In this document: positions 8,420 through 16,651 of the stretch, one piece after another
Layout: the number at the start of each line of letters is the position of its first letter
Numbering within the stretch: the first letter of the stretch is position 1
Assembly (NCBI GenBank): GCA_029212425.1
Contig: JARGNC010000006.1
Span: 1-29,815 of the forward strand
Origin: Phycisphaerales bacterium
GTDB lineage: Bacteria > Planctomycetota > Phycisphaerae > Phycisphaerales > UBA1924
Length of the DNA stretch: 29,815 nt
Direction of reading: 5' to 3'
Notes under the pieces: model-generated
The model's input: only the letters and a program-made list of their open reading frames with translations
The model's database searches: none
What the model was told of the DNA's origin: nothing
Position numbers and translations under genes: made by a program

Positions 8420-9628
8420 TTATTTGTTGATGCTGATCATCTGCCACATCGGCAAGAAGACCGACAACGCGATCAGAAGCACGATCCCCGCCATCGCGAT
8501 CGTGATCATCGGCTCGATGATGGTGTTGATGTTTTTCGTGAGATGATCACTCATCCGGTCATAGTGGCGAGCGATAATCCGCCCCGCTTTCGCCAGTTCG
8601 TCCGAGTCCTTTCCCGAACCGAGGAGTCTTCTTGCGAAGTTTGGGAGGACTTTCGAATCGTTGATGATGTCCTCGATGGATCCGCCGTTGCGCATCTCGA
8701 TACACATATCGGTACACTCGCGCTGAAAGACCGGACGCCCTGTCGACATCCCTGCAATCTCCATCGATTCGATGACCTCGATCCCGGATTCAAGTCCAAT
8801 GCTGAGCACGCTTGAAAATCGAGCGGTTGTTACAGCGGTCAAGACCTTTCCGATGTAAGGAAGTTTATGAAGAATCAACTCCATTCGATACCGACCTGCT
8901 GTGCTCTTCCAGCTTTTGATAAACGCCGTCACCGCACACAAAGCCGCGAGCAAATACACCCACCAGTGTTGCATGACCGATATCCCGATCTCATTGACAA
9001 TAAATGTCGTAAGCGGAAGTTCCACACCGTTGCTTTCAAAGATCGTTGCAAACCGTGGAACCACAAAGACCACAATCACGCCGAGCGCCAAACCGACGAA
9101 ACTGATCACAATGAGCGGGTACGACATCGCTCGACGGACCATCTGACGCAGTTCGACATTCCGCTCGAGCATGTCCGCGAGGTGTGCGGTGACCGATGCC
9201 ATTTTCCCCGATTTTTCAGCAGATTTGAGTGTTTCTACAAAAACCTCACCGAATACATCCTGGTATTTCCCAAACGCGTGGGTGATCTTCTCCCCCGCTT
9301 CGATCATTGATGCGATATCAATCACCATGTCACGGAGCTTCTTGTTTTTCTCGTGCTCACCGATCGACAACAACCCACGCGAGAGCGGGATATTCGCTTC
9401 AAGCAACGCATTCATCTCTCGGGTAAGAAGAGCGATATCGAGCTGCGTGATCCGATCATTCGAGGAGAACAATCCAATTTTGGTGACGACTTCTTTCATC
9501 TCAAGCACTGTGAGATTTTGCTCTGCGAGCATCCCAAACGCAGCATTCTCGCTGTGCGCATTGATGGTTGAACGAACAGTCGTCCCTTCAGCATCGATCG
9601 CTTTGTAGTTGAATTTCTTGACACTCAT
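8420..9628 (-). CDS. gspF: Type II secretion inner-membrane platform protein GspF
   Basis: A 402-residue protein, the normal length of GspF/PilC. It begins VKKFNYKAIDAEGTTVRSTI, the typical N-terminal strand of the family, and has two repeated cytoplasmic helical bundles, each with the signature pattern (LTREMNALLEANIPLSRGLLSI and FSSVLSIGLESGIEVIESMEIAG). Membrane helices lie at about 167-190, 215-235 and 375-398. It is the core of the assembly platform and is thought to couple GspE ATP hydrolysis to pseudopilus growth. Only 14 bases separate it from gspE. Confidence 0.93.
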   Translation of the reverse strand: MSVKKFNYKAIDAEGTTVRSTINAHSENAAFGMLAEQNLTVLEMKEVVTKIGLFSSNDRITQLDIALLTREMNALLEANIPLSRGLLSIGEHEKNKKLRDMVIDIASMIEAGEKITHAFGKYQDVFGEVFVETLKSAEKSGKMASVTAHLADMLERNVELRQMVRRAMSYPLIVISFVGLALGVIVVFVVPRFATIFESNGVELPLTTFIVNEIGISVMQHWWVYLLAALCAVTAFIKSWKSTAGRYRMELILHKLPYIGKVLTAVTTARFSSVLSIGLESGIEVIESMEIAGMSTGRPVFQRECTDMCIEMRNGGSIEDIINDSKVLPNFARRLLGSGKDSDELAKAGRIIARHYDRMSDHLTKNINTIIEPMITIAMAGIVLLIALSVFLPMWQMISINK

Positions 9629-9642
9629 GGTTCACACTCCAA

Positions 9643-11334
9643 CTACGCACTCATTTTCAATGTGTCCGAATCGATATCCTTGATATCCACAGCAGTCGCA
9701 TGCAGCTTGCCGACTTCCTCGATCGAAGTGATCCCGAGCTTCGCGTTCTCGATCCCACACTCGAGCATGGAACGCATGCCATCGCGTCGCGCAGAGTCCA
9801 TCAGATCCTTAAAAGAAGATCCGATCTCGATCAGATTCCGAGCTTCCGAGGTCGCTTTAAACAGCTCGTAGACCCCCACTCGTCCTTTGTATCCAGTGCT
9901 CAAACACTTCGGACACCCTTTGCCGGTCATGAACTGATCTCCACCATCGGGATCAATCCCCAAGGCGCGGAGTTCAAAGTCAGCAGGTGTATCCTTCACC
10001 GCACACTCAGTGCAAATTTTACGAACCAATCGCTGTGCCATGACCCCCAGCAACGCATTATTGATCGCAAACGCAGGAACCCCAAACTCACGCAAGCGCG
10101 GGATCGCCCCCACAGCATCGTTTGTGTGCAGCGTGGAGAACACCAAGTGACCGGTCAACGCAGCTTGCGTAGCAATCTTCGCGGTCTCGCTGTCACGGAT
10201 TTCACCAACCAGAATCACATCGGGGTCCTGACGGAGCATCGAGCGGAGCGCTGATGAGAAGTCGAGCCCGATCGCGCTGTTCGCTTGGACCTGTCGAATC
10301 ATCGGGAGACGAATTTCAACCGGGTCTTCGATCGTCATGATGTTCCGCTCAGGCGTGTTAATTTGATTGAGAGCGGTGTAGAGCGTGGTCGTCTTCCCTG
10401 AACCAGTCGGTCCGGTCACCAAGATCATGCCGTGCGGTTTATGAATCATTTCCTCAAACGATTCAACAATCTGCTGAGGCATACCAAGATCCGAAATCTG
10501 TCCGATCTTCGCGGCACTGCTCAAAAGGCGGAGCACCGCATTCTCACCATAAATCGTAGGAATCAGCGAGAGACGCACATCCACAGGCTTCCCACCGAAG
10601 ATAAAGCGGAACTTCCCGTCCTGAGGTCGACGCGTCTGGGCAACATCTAAGTGTGCCATCACCTTAAGACGCTGGATAATCCCCTCGTGGAGCGAAATCG
10701 CAGGCCCTCTATAAGTAGTAAGCACCCCGTCCACGCGATAACGAAGGTGCAAGACCTTGTCATCCGGATTGACATGAATATCAGATGCATTCATTTCTGC
10801 CGCTGAGAACAGAATCTGATTCACCGCGGCAACGACCGGCTCTTGTTCAATCGAAACTGTGAGCTCATCTGTTTCATCGATCTCATGCTCGATACTCATA
10901 TCAAGCGAGTATGCACGTGTGATCAGCGATGTCAGTTTCTGCAAATCGACCACGACCGGATCGATCTGCATCCGAAGGGTCTGGCGAAGTTCGTCAAGCG
11001 ATTGCAAGTCCAACGGCTCATGCATCGCGACCGTCGCAACCTCACCAGTCACAAACAACGGAAACGCGCTGTTTCGCTCCGCCATGCTCTTGGGCATCAA
11101 ACGGGAGTTTGTGATATCAATGTCAAACATCTCAAGATCGACAAACGGGTATTCGCACACCGTTGCCTTTGCCATCGCGAGATCTCTCCCCGAAAGCTTC
11201 CCGAGTTTGAGTGCGGCTTCATCGATTCCCGCACTGTTTTCATCTGCGTAGCTGCGGATTTCCTGGACATCCTGGTCATCCAGCTTGCCCTCTTCGATCA
11301 ATGATTGCAGGATAAACTCATTTGCTTCAAGCAT
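9643..11334 (-). CDS. gspE: Type II secretion ATPase GspE
   Basis: A 563-residue AAA-like secretion ATPase. The start is set at the ATG at 11334 because a near-perfect GGAGGTGATC lies directly before it; a GTG at 11349 lies upstream inside the site. The N-terminal 150 residues resemble the MshEN/GspE-N domain that binds the platform or, in some relatives, c-di-GMP. The catalytic part shows Walker A GPTGSGKT (about 308-315), an Asp box (TIEDPVE), Walker B DVILVGEIRD (about 372-381) and the His box TLHTNDA. Two cysteine pairs (CTEC and CPKC, about 441-477) form the zinc-binding CM domain that separates GspE/PilB from PilT. The start lies within the end of the PilZ gene, so both are translated together. 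Confidence 0.95.
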   Translation of the reverse strand: MLEANEFILQSLIEEGKLDDQDVQEIRSYADENSAGIDEAALKLGKLSGRDLAMAKATVCEYPFVDLEMFDIDITNSRLMPKSMAERNSAFPLFVTGEVATVAMHEPLDLQSLDELRQTLRMQIDPVVVDLQKLTSLITRAYSLDMSIEHEIDETDELTVSIEQEPVVAAVNQILFSAAEMNASDIHVNPDDKVLHLRYRVDGVLTTYRGPAISLHEGIIQRLKVMAHLDVAQTRRPQDGKFRFIFGGKPVDVRLSLIPTIYGENAVLRLLSSAAKIGQISDLGMPQQIVESFEEMIHKPHGMILVTGPTGSGKTTTLYTALNQINTPERNIMTIEDPVEIRLPMIRQVQANSAIGLDFSSALRSMLRQDPDVILVGEIRDSETAKIATQAALTGHLVFSTLHTNDAVGAIPRLREFGVPAFAINNALLGVMAQRLVRKICTECAVKDTPADFELRALGIDPDGGDQFMTGKGCPKCLSTGYKGRVGVYELFKATSEARNLIEIGSSFKDLMDSARRDGMRSMLECGIENAKLGITSIEEVGKLHATAVDIKDIDSDTLKMSA

Positions 11335-11740
11335 GATCACCTCCCTCACCTTTAAACCTGTTCATGAGGGTTTCGATCTGTGCTTGTAGGCGTTCACCAG
11401 CATCAACAAAAGCGCCACCGATCAGATACGCTGGACGCCGATCGGTCATTTGGACCCGCATCACGCGCATCTCGCACTTGATCATCGCTTCCTTGGAGAC
11501 ATCTTCGACATCAGGAACTACAAGCTCGATAACTGATCCGCGAGGGAAAAAGACAGTTGAGACAAAGCCAACCCCAGCATTTGAGAAGTCAATCAGATGG
11601 ACATCAATCCATCCTTCATGCGCCCCAGCAGCCTTACTCATTTTCACCAGTTCGGCATGCGAAAACGCGATCCTGGCTTTTGCCGGAAGCGAGATTTCAT
11701 GCCTCTCGTTCGTCCGTATGATCAATCCGCTCTTACTCAT
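11327..11740 (-). CDS. PilZ-domain protein, translationally coupled to gspE
   Basis: A 137-residue protein beginning MSKSGLIIRTNERHEI. It has the two c-di-GMP contact motifs of PilZ domains: RxxxR (RTNER, near residue 9-13) and D-x-S-x-x-G (DFSNAG) about 60 residues later, followed by beta strands. I prefer the ATG at 11740, which has GGGAG seven bases upstream, over a GTG at 11803. Its last codons overlap the Shine-Dalgarno and ATG of gspE. This suggests that second-messenger binding controls assembly or activity of the secretion machine; binding itself is inferred from the motifs. Confidence 0.85.
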   Translation of the reverse strand: MSKSGLIIRTNERHEISLPAKARIAFSHAELVKMSKAAGAHEGWIDVHLIDFSNAGVGFVSTVFFPRGSVIELVVPDVEDVSKEAMIKCEMRVMRVQMTDRRPAYLIGGAFVDAGERLQAQIETLMNRFKGEGGDHA

Positions 11741-12088
11741 TTCCTGTCTCCCGAACGCTCCTATAAAGAGCGCATCAGGACCGTCATCGTCTAAAATGAC
11801 CACTGACTGAGCCCAAACTCCGAGAACTCTGAGCCCAAATGGGTAAAACTACTAACCCGTCGAATAAGGGGCGGTTTTCGAGTAAAAAATCCATCAATAT
11901 TCGCCCGATCGGATATGCCCTAACCCAAACAGGTATCTATACTTCAGACCCGGCATGATCGGTGCCGGGCACAGTTTGAACAGTTTGTAACAATCCGAAC
12001 CGCACAAGCGGCTCACTATCTGTCACTGAAGCGCCCTCTCGCGGTCCGATCACCGCCGGTGTCGCTGAAAAAGAAACGGATCAATATC
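11741..12088. promoter_or_regulatory. Divergent control region between the secretion operon and rpsB
   Basis: No gene is evident in these 348 bases. They hold two exact copies of CTGAGCCCAAA (11807-11817 and 11829-11839), spaced by 22 bases, next to the secretion operon side. On the rpsB side there is a TATACT box (11938-11943) and a seven-base-pair hairpin CCCGGCA/TGCCGGG (11949-11969) that would lie in the rpsB leader. The hairpin lacks a T-run and is not a terminator; it could be a ribosomal-protein leader element. Roles are inferred. Confidence 0.45.
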
Positions 12089-12913
12089 ATGGCCAACACA
12101 CTCGTCCAAGACCTCATCGAATCAGGTATTCACTTCGGACAACGCTCCTCAGGATGGAACCCAAAGATGGGTCCATACATCTACGGCAAGCGCAACGGCA
12201 TCCACATCATCGATATCAAGGAAACCGTCAAGGGGCTCCTTCTTGCTCGCAAGCTCGTCCAGAACATCGTCGCTGGCGGCAAAGATGTCTGCTTCGTCGG
12301 GACCAAGCGCCAAGCAAAGGATGTCATCATCCAACGCGTCTCCGATGTCGAGATGCACTATGTCACCGAACGCTGGCTCGGCGGCACCCTCACCAACTTC
12401 CGCACCATCCGCAGCCGCCTCTCGCGCCTCGAAGAACTCGAAGCGATCCAAGAGGCTGATAACTTCGAGAGCTACTCCAAGAAAATGGAATCACAGCTCC
12501 GTCGCGAAATGAAGAAGATTTCTCGTAACCTTGGCGGCGTCCGCAAAATGAGCAAGCTCCCAGGAGTCATCGTCGCGATCGATGTCAAGCGTGAAACCAC
12601 CGCACTCCGCGAAGCACGCAAGCTCGGAATTCCAACTGTGTGTCTTATCGACACCGATGGTGATCCAGACATGGCAGACATCGCAATCCCAGGCAACGAC
12701 GACTCGATGCGTTCGATCGATGTGGTCATCCGCGAACTCTGCAAAGCAATCGCTGACGGCAAGCAATCACGAGTGGTCACCACCAACGACAAGGAAGAAG
12801 GCTCCGCAGACGGCGCTCAGAAGCGTTCACGCAGAGCTCAGTACTCCGCAGACGCTCCAGCAGAAGCACCAGCAACGGCCAACGATCCTGCTGCAGCATC
12901 AGCAGAATCCTGA
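12089..12913 (+). CDS. rpsB: 30S ribosomal protein S2
   Basis: A 274-residue S2 protein. The ATG at 12089 gives the typical start MANTLVQDLIESGIHFG; a GTG at 12059 is in frame but adds non-conserved residues. Family stretches include GHRSSxWNPKM-like QRSSGWNPKM, KRNGIHIIDI, FVGTKRQA, ERWLGGTLTNF and IAIPGNDD. The C-terminal 40 residues are an alanine/proline/serine-rich tail beyond the conserved core. It is the first gene of the classic rpsB-tsf operon and uses codons typical of highly expressed genes (many GCA, CTC, ATC, AAG). Confidence 0.97.
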   Translation: MANTLVQDLIESGIHFGQRSSGWNPKMGPYIYGKRNGIHIIDIKETVKGLLLARKLVQNIVAGGKDVCFVGTKRQAKDVIIQRVSDVEMHYVTERWLGGTLTNFRTIRSRLSRLEELEAIQEADNFESYSKKMESQLRREMKKISRNLGGVRKMSKLPGVIVAIDVKRETTALREARKLGIPTVCLIDTDGDPDMADIAIPGNDDSMRSIDVVIRELCKAIADGKQSRVVTTNDKEEGSADGAQKRSRRAQYSADAPAEAPATANDPAAASAES

Positions 12914-13025
12914 TCCAACACAGAACAACAGGTTCCAACCAGGAACTTGAATCGTCACCATAACCACCACACGCTCGCCCAATCAGGGGCAGCGCCACCC
13001 AAACGCAATACGCCGGAGTAAAGAC

Positions 13026-13847
13026 ATGGCGGGAATCACAGCTAAAGAAGTTATGAGCCTTCGCAACAAGACCGGGCTCGCAATGATGGAATGCAAAAAA
13101 GCCCTCACCGAAGCAGGTGGAGACATTGAGAAAGCAGAGGAACTCCTCCGCAAAAAACTCAAGGGCAAAATGGAAACCAAATCCGATCGCATCGCTGGCG
13201 AAGGCCGCATCGGGATCGCTGTTTCAGACGACGGTTCAACTGCATGCATCGTCGAAATCAAGGCAGAGACCGACTTCACAGCAAAGAACGAGAACTTCAT
13301 CAAATCAACCGATGAACTCGCTCAACTCGCGCTCAATCTCGATGCAGGCTCAATGGAGCCAAACGATGAGATGAAAGCAATCATCGACAACCTCCGCATC
13401 TCGACAGGTGAGAACATCTCCATCGGACGCATTGAACTGCTCTCAGGTGACGCAGGCTCAACCACCTACGGCCAATATGTCCACCACGACGGTAAGACCG
13501 GCGTGCTCATCCAAGCACAAGGTGAACTCGCAGACGACACCATCCGCCAGATCGCGATGCACGTCGCTGCAGCAATGCCACGCCCGCTCGGACTCAGCGC
13601 AGACGACATCCCAGCAGATCTCGTTGCGAAGGAAAAGAAGTTCCGTATCGAGCAAGCAATCGAATCGGGTAAACCAGAATCCATCGCTGAAAAAATCGTT
13701 GAAGGCGGCATGCGGAAGTTCTTCGAAGAGGTCGCACTCCTCGAACAAGACTTCGTGATGGACAGCTCCAAGAAAATCAAAGACCTCGTCGGATCAGGTT
13801 CGACCCTCAGCAACTTCAAACGCTGGCAGGTCGGCGAAGCAGAATAA
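13026..13847 (+). CDS. tsf: Translation elongation factor Ts
   Basis: A 273-residue EF-Ts, the nucleotide exchange factor for EF-Tu. The N-terminal UBA-like domain (ITAKEVMSLRNKTGLAMMECKKAL) is followed by the LRKK segment and the signature AEGRIG-like GEGRIGIAV and VEIKAETDFTAKNENF, which contacts EF-Tu. The core and the second dimerisation subdomain are complete, ending with a KRWQVGEAE tail. It lies 112 bases after rpsB in the same direction and is followed by a strong terminator. Confidence 0.97.
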   Translation: MAGITAKEVMSLRNKTGLAMMECKKALTEAGGDIEKAEELLRKKLKGKMETKSDRIAGEGRIGIAVSDDGSTACIVEIKAETDFTAKNENFIKSTDELAQLALNLDAGSMEPNDEMKAIIDNLRISTGENISIGRIELLSGDAGSTTYGQYVHHDGKTGVLIQAQGELADDTIRQIAMHVAAAMPRPLGLSADDIPADLVAKEKKFRIEQAIESGKPESIAEKIVEGGMRKFFEEVALLEQDFVMDSSKKIKDLVGSGSTLSNFKRWQVGEAE

Positions 13848-13871
13848 ACTGCATCCAATACCGAACCCTCC

Positions 13872-13900
13872 AAAGCCGGACCACATTGGTCCGGCTTTTT
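13872..13900 (+). terminator. rpsB-tsf terminator
   Basis: Twelve base pairs (AAAGCCGGACCA with TGGTCCGGCTTT) close a three-base loop, and the run continues in T. The hairpin lies 25 bases after the tsf stop and is a textbook rho-independent terminator. Confidence 0.92.
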
Positions 13901-13945
13901 CGTATACTGTTTCACCCGTTCGTCCACCAACTCAGAAGGATCGCC

Positions 13946-14533
13946 ATGCCAATCAAAGCAAAGCCAGGTGAGCAGTACACCGTTCGCCGGAAAGTCCTCA
14001 AACTCTTTGGCGCCGCGTTCCATATCTACGACGAGCATGGTTCGGTCGTCGGATACTGCAAACAAAAAGCATTCAAACTCAAAGAAGACATCCGACTCTA
14101 TACCGGCGAGTCCATGTCTGAACCACTCCTCACGCTCGCGGCACGCTCGATCCTCGACTTTGGTGCCACCTACGACATCACGATGCCCGATGGGACACAG
14201 ATCGGATCACTCCGACGCAAAGGTCTTAAGTCAACATTCCTCCGCGATGAATGGCTCATCTTCGATGACCAAGGCAATGAAATTGGGACACTCAAAGAGA
14301 AAAATCTGATGATGGCGATACTCAGAAGAGGCGACTTTGCCGTCCTCTTTCCTCAACGATACGAGTTCTTTCGCAGCGGATCAGATGAGCCGGTCGCAAT
14401 GATCCGCCAACACTTCAACCTCTTCGTCTATCGCCTCGGCTTGTCCGTCCTCAGAGACGACAATGAACTCGACGAGCTGATGCTTCTTGGCGCCACTTGT
14501 CTTATCGCTGCGATCGAGGGGCGTCAGTCCTAG
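13946..14533 (+). CDS. LURP-one-related (tubby/scramblase-like fold) protein
   Basis: A 195-residue protein. The ATG at 13946 has AGAAGGA five bases before it. Its sequence has the repeated short strands of the LURP-one/tubby-like beta-barrel: VRRKVLKLFGAAFHIYDEHG, YCKQKAFKLKEDIRLYTGE, RSILDFGATYDITMPDG, IGSLRRKGLKSTFLRDEW. No signal peptide is seen; a hydrophobic helix near the C-terminus (LMLLGATCLIAAIEG) fits the buried helix of this fold. Bacterial members are mostly uncharacterised, so I give no function. It stands alone between terminators and sodA. Confidence 0.7.
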   Translation: MPIKAKPGEQYTVRRKVLKLFGAAFHIYDEHGSVVGYCKQKAFKLKEDIRLYTGESMSEPLLTLAARSILDFGATYDITMPDGTQIGSLRRKGLKSTFLRDEWLIFDDQGNEIGTLKEKNLMMAILRRGDFAVLFPQRYEFFRSGSDEPVAMIRQHFNLFVYRLGLSVLRDDNELDELMLLGATCLIAAIEGRQS

Positions 14534-14588
14534 AGTGTGGAATAGTCCGACGCTGAGAGTGTTTGCATCTATAGAACAGGAGATCATC

Positions 14589-15326
14589 ATGAACACCGAT
14601 ATCACCCGCCGCCAAGCCATCACCTCTATGACCGCGACCGCCGCTGGAGTTGCAGGACTCTCATCGATCGCGCCGGCTTCGACACTCTCCACGCTCGATC
14701 TTGGATTTGACGAAAAGACCAAGGAGTACACCCTCCCGGATCTCCCCTACGACTACGACGCGCTCGCGCCGCACATCGATGTCATCACGATGACCATCCA
14801 CCACACCAAGCACCACGCTGGGTATGTCAAAGGCCTTAACAACGCTCTCCAGAAACTCGAATCAATCCGGAACGGTGCGGATGCAAGCACGCTCCAGCAC
14901 TGGCAGCGCCAGCTCTCCTTCCACGCCGGCGGACACATCAACCACTCGCTCTTCTGGACCGGGATGGCACCAAGCAATAACGGCGGCGGTGGCACTCCCT
15001 CAGGCACACTTGCCAAAGCGATTGAACGCGACTTCGGTTCGTTCGACAGCTTCTCCAGCCAGTTCAAGAACGCCGCCAAGTCCGTCGAGGGTTCAGGATG
15101 GGGCTGGCTCATCTACGAACCGATGTCCAATCGCCTGCTCATCACCCAGATGCAAAACCAGCAGGACATGATGTTTGCTGGAGCGATCCCGCTCCTTGGG
15201 GTTGATGTCTGGGAACACGCATATTACCTGACCTACCAGAACCGCCGTGCGGATTACATCGCGGAGTTCATGAAGGTCATCAACTGGAAAGAAATCCAGC
15301 GTCGGTATGACGCAGCAATAGGATAA
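14589..15326 (+). CDS. Exported iron/manganese superoxide dismutase
   Basis: A 245-residue Fe/Mn-type SOD that dismutates superoxide to oxygen and peroxide. The ATG at 14589 has AGGAG six bases upstream. Metal ligands are His71 (TIHHTKHH), His119 (GGHINHS), Asp206 and His210 (GVDVWEHAYY). The GGHINHSLFW motif with glycine in the second-sphere position favours the manganese or cambialistic type. Residues 5-35 carry a twin-arginine TRRQAITSM stretch, a weakly hydrophobic helix and an ASTLS region, a Tat-like signal, so the enzyme is probably exported already folded. It lies 55 bases after the LURP-one-like gene, with its own ribosome site. Confidence 0.93.
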   Translation: MNTDITRRQAITSMTATAAGVAGLSSIAPASTLSTLDLGFDEKTKEYTLPDLPYDYDALAPHIDVITMTIHHTKHHAGYVKGLNNALQKLESIRNGADASTLQHWQRQLSFHAGGHINHSLFWTGMAPSNNGGGGTPSGTLAKAIERDFGSFDSFSSQFKNAAKSVEGSGWGWLIYEPMSNRLLITQMQNQQDMMFAGAIPLLGVDVWEHAYYLTYQNRRADYIAEFMKVINWKEIQRRYDAAIG

Positions 15327-15379
15327 GCAGCCGTTTCGAGCTCATGGAATGGCAATAGTGCACCGAAAGCTGCAGGGAT

Positions 15380-16393
15380 TCAATCCTTGCGTGCTTCGTT
15401 TGATCTACGGAATCGAGCAAACACCGCGCCGGTCTTCCGGACTGGTGTGGCTTTTTTCCCAGGAGCAACCGGCGTGATCGGCTTCAGCTCCGCCAGGCGG
15501 GCAATCTGCTCCGCGTCTGTTGGCATCGTGTCGATCGCTTGGAGTGAAGTCTCAAACCCGTTGACCGGATCTAGAGCGAGCGCGAACCACGCGTCCCAGA
15601 GCCGCTCATTGCGTTTGGTCAGTTTCGAAGATGGCGATGCTTCTCCGATCGATACACCATCAGAATACGGCGCGCCGGTCGCAAGCAAATATCCGATCTC
15701 GATGATCGAGCGAGTCTGCTCAGAGCGTGCATCCTGCACAGAGTATTGATTATGCAATGCTTGTTGAAGACCAAAGAGCTCAACAAGTGTGCAGCCGTGA
15801 CGATCAACGAGCAGTTCGTTCATCGTAAATGGTCCGTGGTAGATTCCTTGCTCCGACGCGTGGACACATGAATCCAAGAGCTGTCCCATTAAGCGGATCG
15901 CTTCGCTGAACTCCAACCGACCACCACGAGCTTCGAGAAGATCGCCGAGCGTGACGAGCCCTTCTTGATTTCCAGGATAGCTGGTGATTACACACAGCCG
16001 CCCAGTATCGTCGTATCCAACATTCTCAACTTTGAGAATGTGTGCATGATCAAGGTGAGCGGTTTTCAGAAACCGATCAAAGACGCGTCGGCGTGCAACC
16101 GAATCTGTCAGATGACCGAATCGGTACAACAAGTGGTTCGTCCGCTTTCGCTCATGGAGCATAATCAGACGATCGCACTGATGCACACCCGCGAGTTGGC
16201 GCACAGACACATACGGCCCAAATCGGATCGTTGCAACAGAGTCAGAGTTCGGTTGGTTTTTAAACGCGTTGTTGAACAATGTCTTGAGTTCTCTTCTGCT
16301 TCGCACCGGGAGTCCCCGCGGGTCCAGTGGAAGCTCAATCGCTTCAGTATACAGATTATACGCACACCTATTCGCATCGGCGCGTATTTCCAT
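15380..16393 (-). CDS. Serine/threonine kinase-like protein with degenerate catalytic motifs (pseudokinase)
   Basis: A 337-residue protein with the hallmarks of a bacterial Hanks-type kinase fold but without its catalytic residues. Residues about 100-140 match the N-lobe pattern RRVFDRFLKTAHLDHAHILK...GRLCVITSYPG. The usual HRDxKxxN loop is replaced by HGPFTMNELL (186-195), which keeps the histidine and asparagine but lacks the catalytic aspartate. The magnesium-binding DFG is replaced by VELFG (204-208). No VAIK-type lysine or glycine-rich loop is obvious. It is probably a protein-interaction or regulatory domain. The C-terminal 40 residues are basic and proline-rich. No transmembrane segment is visible. 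Its start lacks a good Shine-Dalgarno sequence and lies 25 bases after a small upstream ORF, so coupled translation is possible. Confidence 0.65.
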   Translation of the reverse strand: MEIRADANRCAYNLYTEAIELPLDPRGLPVRSRRELKTLFNNAFKNQPNSDSVATIRFGPYVSVRQLAGVHQCDRLIMLHERKRTNHLLYRFGHLTDSVARRRVFDRFLKTAHLDHAHILKVENVGYDDTGRLCVITSYPGNQEGLVTLGDLLEARGGRLEFSEAIRLMGQLLDSCVHASEQGIYHGPFTMNELLVDRHGCTLVELFGLQQALHNQYSVQDARSEQTRSIIEIGYLLATGAPYSDGVSIGEASPSSKLTKRNERLWDAWFALALDPVNGFETSLQAIDTMPTDAEQIARLAELKPITPVAPGKKATPVRKTGAVFARFRRSNEARKD

Positions 16394-16418
16394 ATTCGGA
16401 CTTCAAGCAGAGTTCACT

Positions 16419-16589
16419 TCACAAAACCACCCCAATCCCCCTTTGTAAGCGGGCACAAACCCATTTCCCCACAGGTCCGATATCAATGTCGCTCGGAGCA
16501 TAAATCCTCGATTCGGCTGATATTATCTCGATAGCTGATGCGTCTATGAGCGAATTAGAATCGCTGAGCTCACCAGCAGATTTTTTCAT
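16419..16589 (-). CDS. Possible small ORF upstream of the pseudokinase (56 residues)
   Basis: On the minus strand GGGAGGTGCC immediately precedes an ATG at 16589, an unusually strong ribosome site for this window. The ORF reads MKKSAGELSDSNSLIDASA... and ends in RLQRGIGVVL, 25 bases before the pseudokinase start. No family, signal peptide or membrane segment is recognised. The strength of the ribosome site is the main reason to list it; the coding status is uncertain. Confidence 0.45.
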   Translation of the reverse strand: MKKSAGELSDSNSLIDASAIEIISAESRIYAPSDIDIGPVGKWVCARLQRGIGVVL

Positions 16590-16651
16590 GGCACCTCCCG
16601 CCGGGACTCGTTCCTGAGCACGCCGGACGGGAAGAACGAGGTTGACTTTCG

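Noticed and set aside
12931..12945. GTTCC/GGAAC hairpin between rpsB and tsf as a terminator or attenuator
   Set aside because: Five base pairs, no T-run; rpsB and tsf are normally co-transcribed.
15372..15390. GCAGGGAT/ATCCTTGC hairpin at the pseudokinase 3' end as a terminator
   Set aside because: Overlaps the stop codon and has no T-run on either strand.
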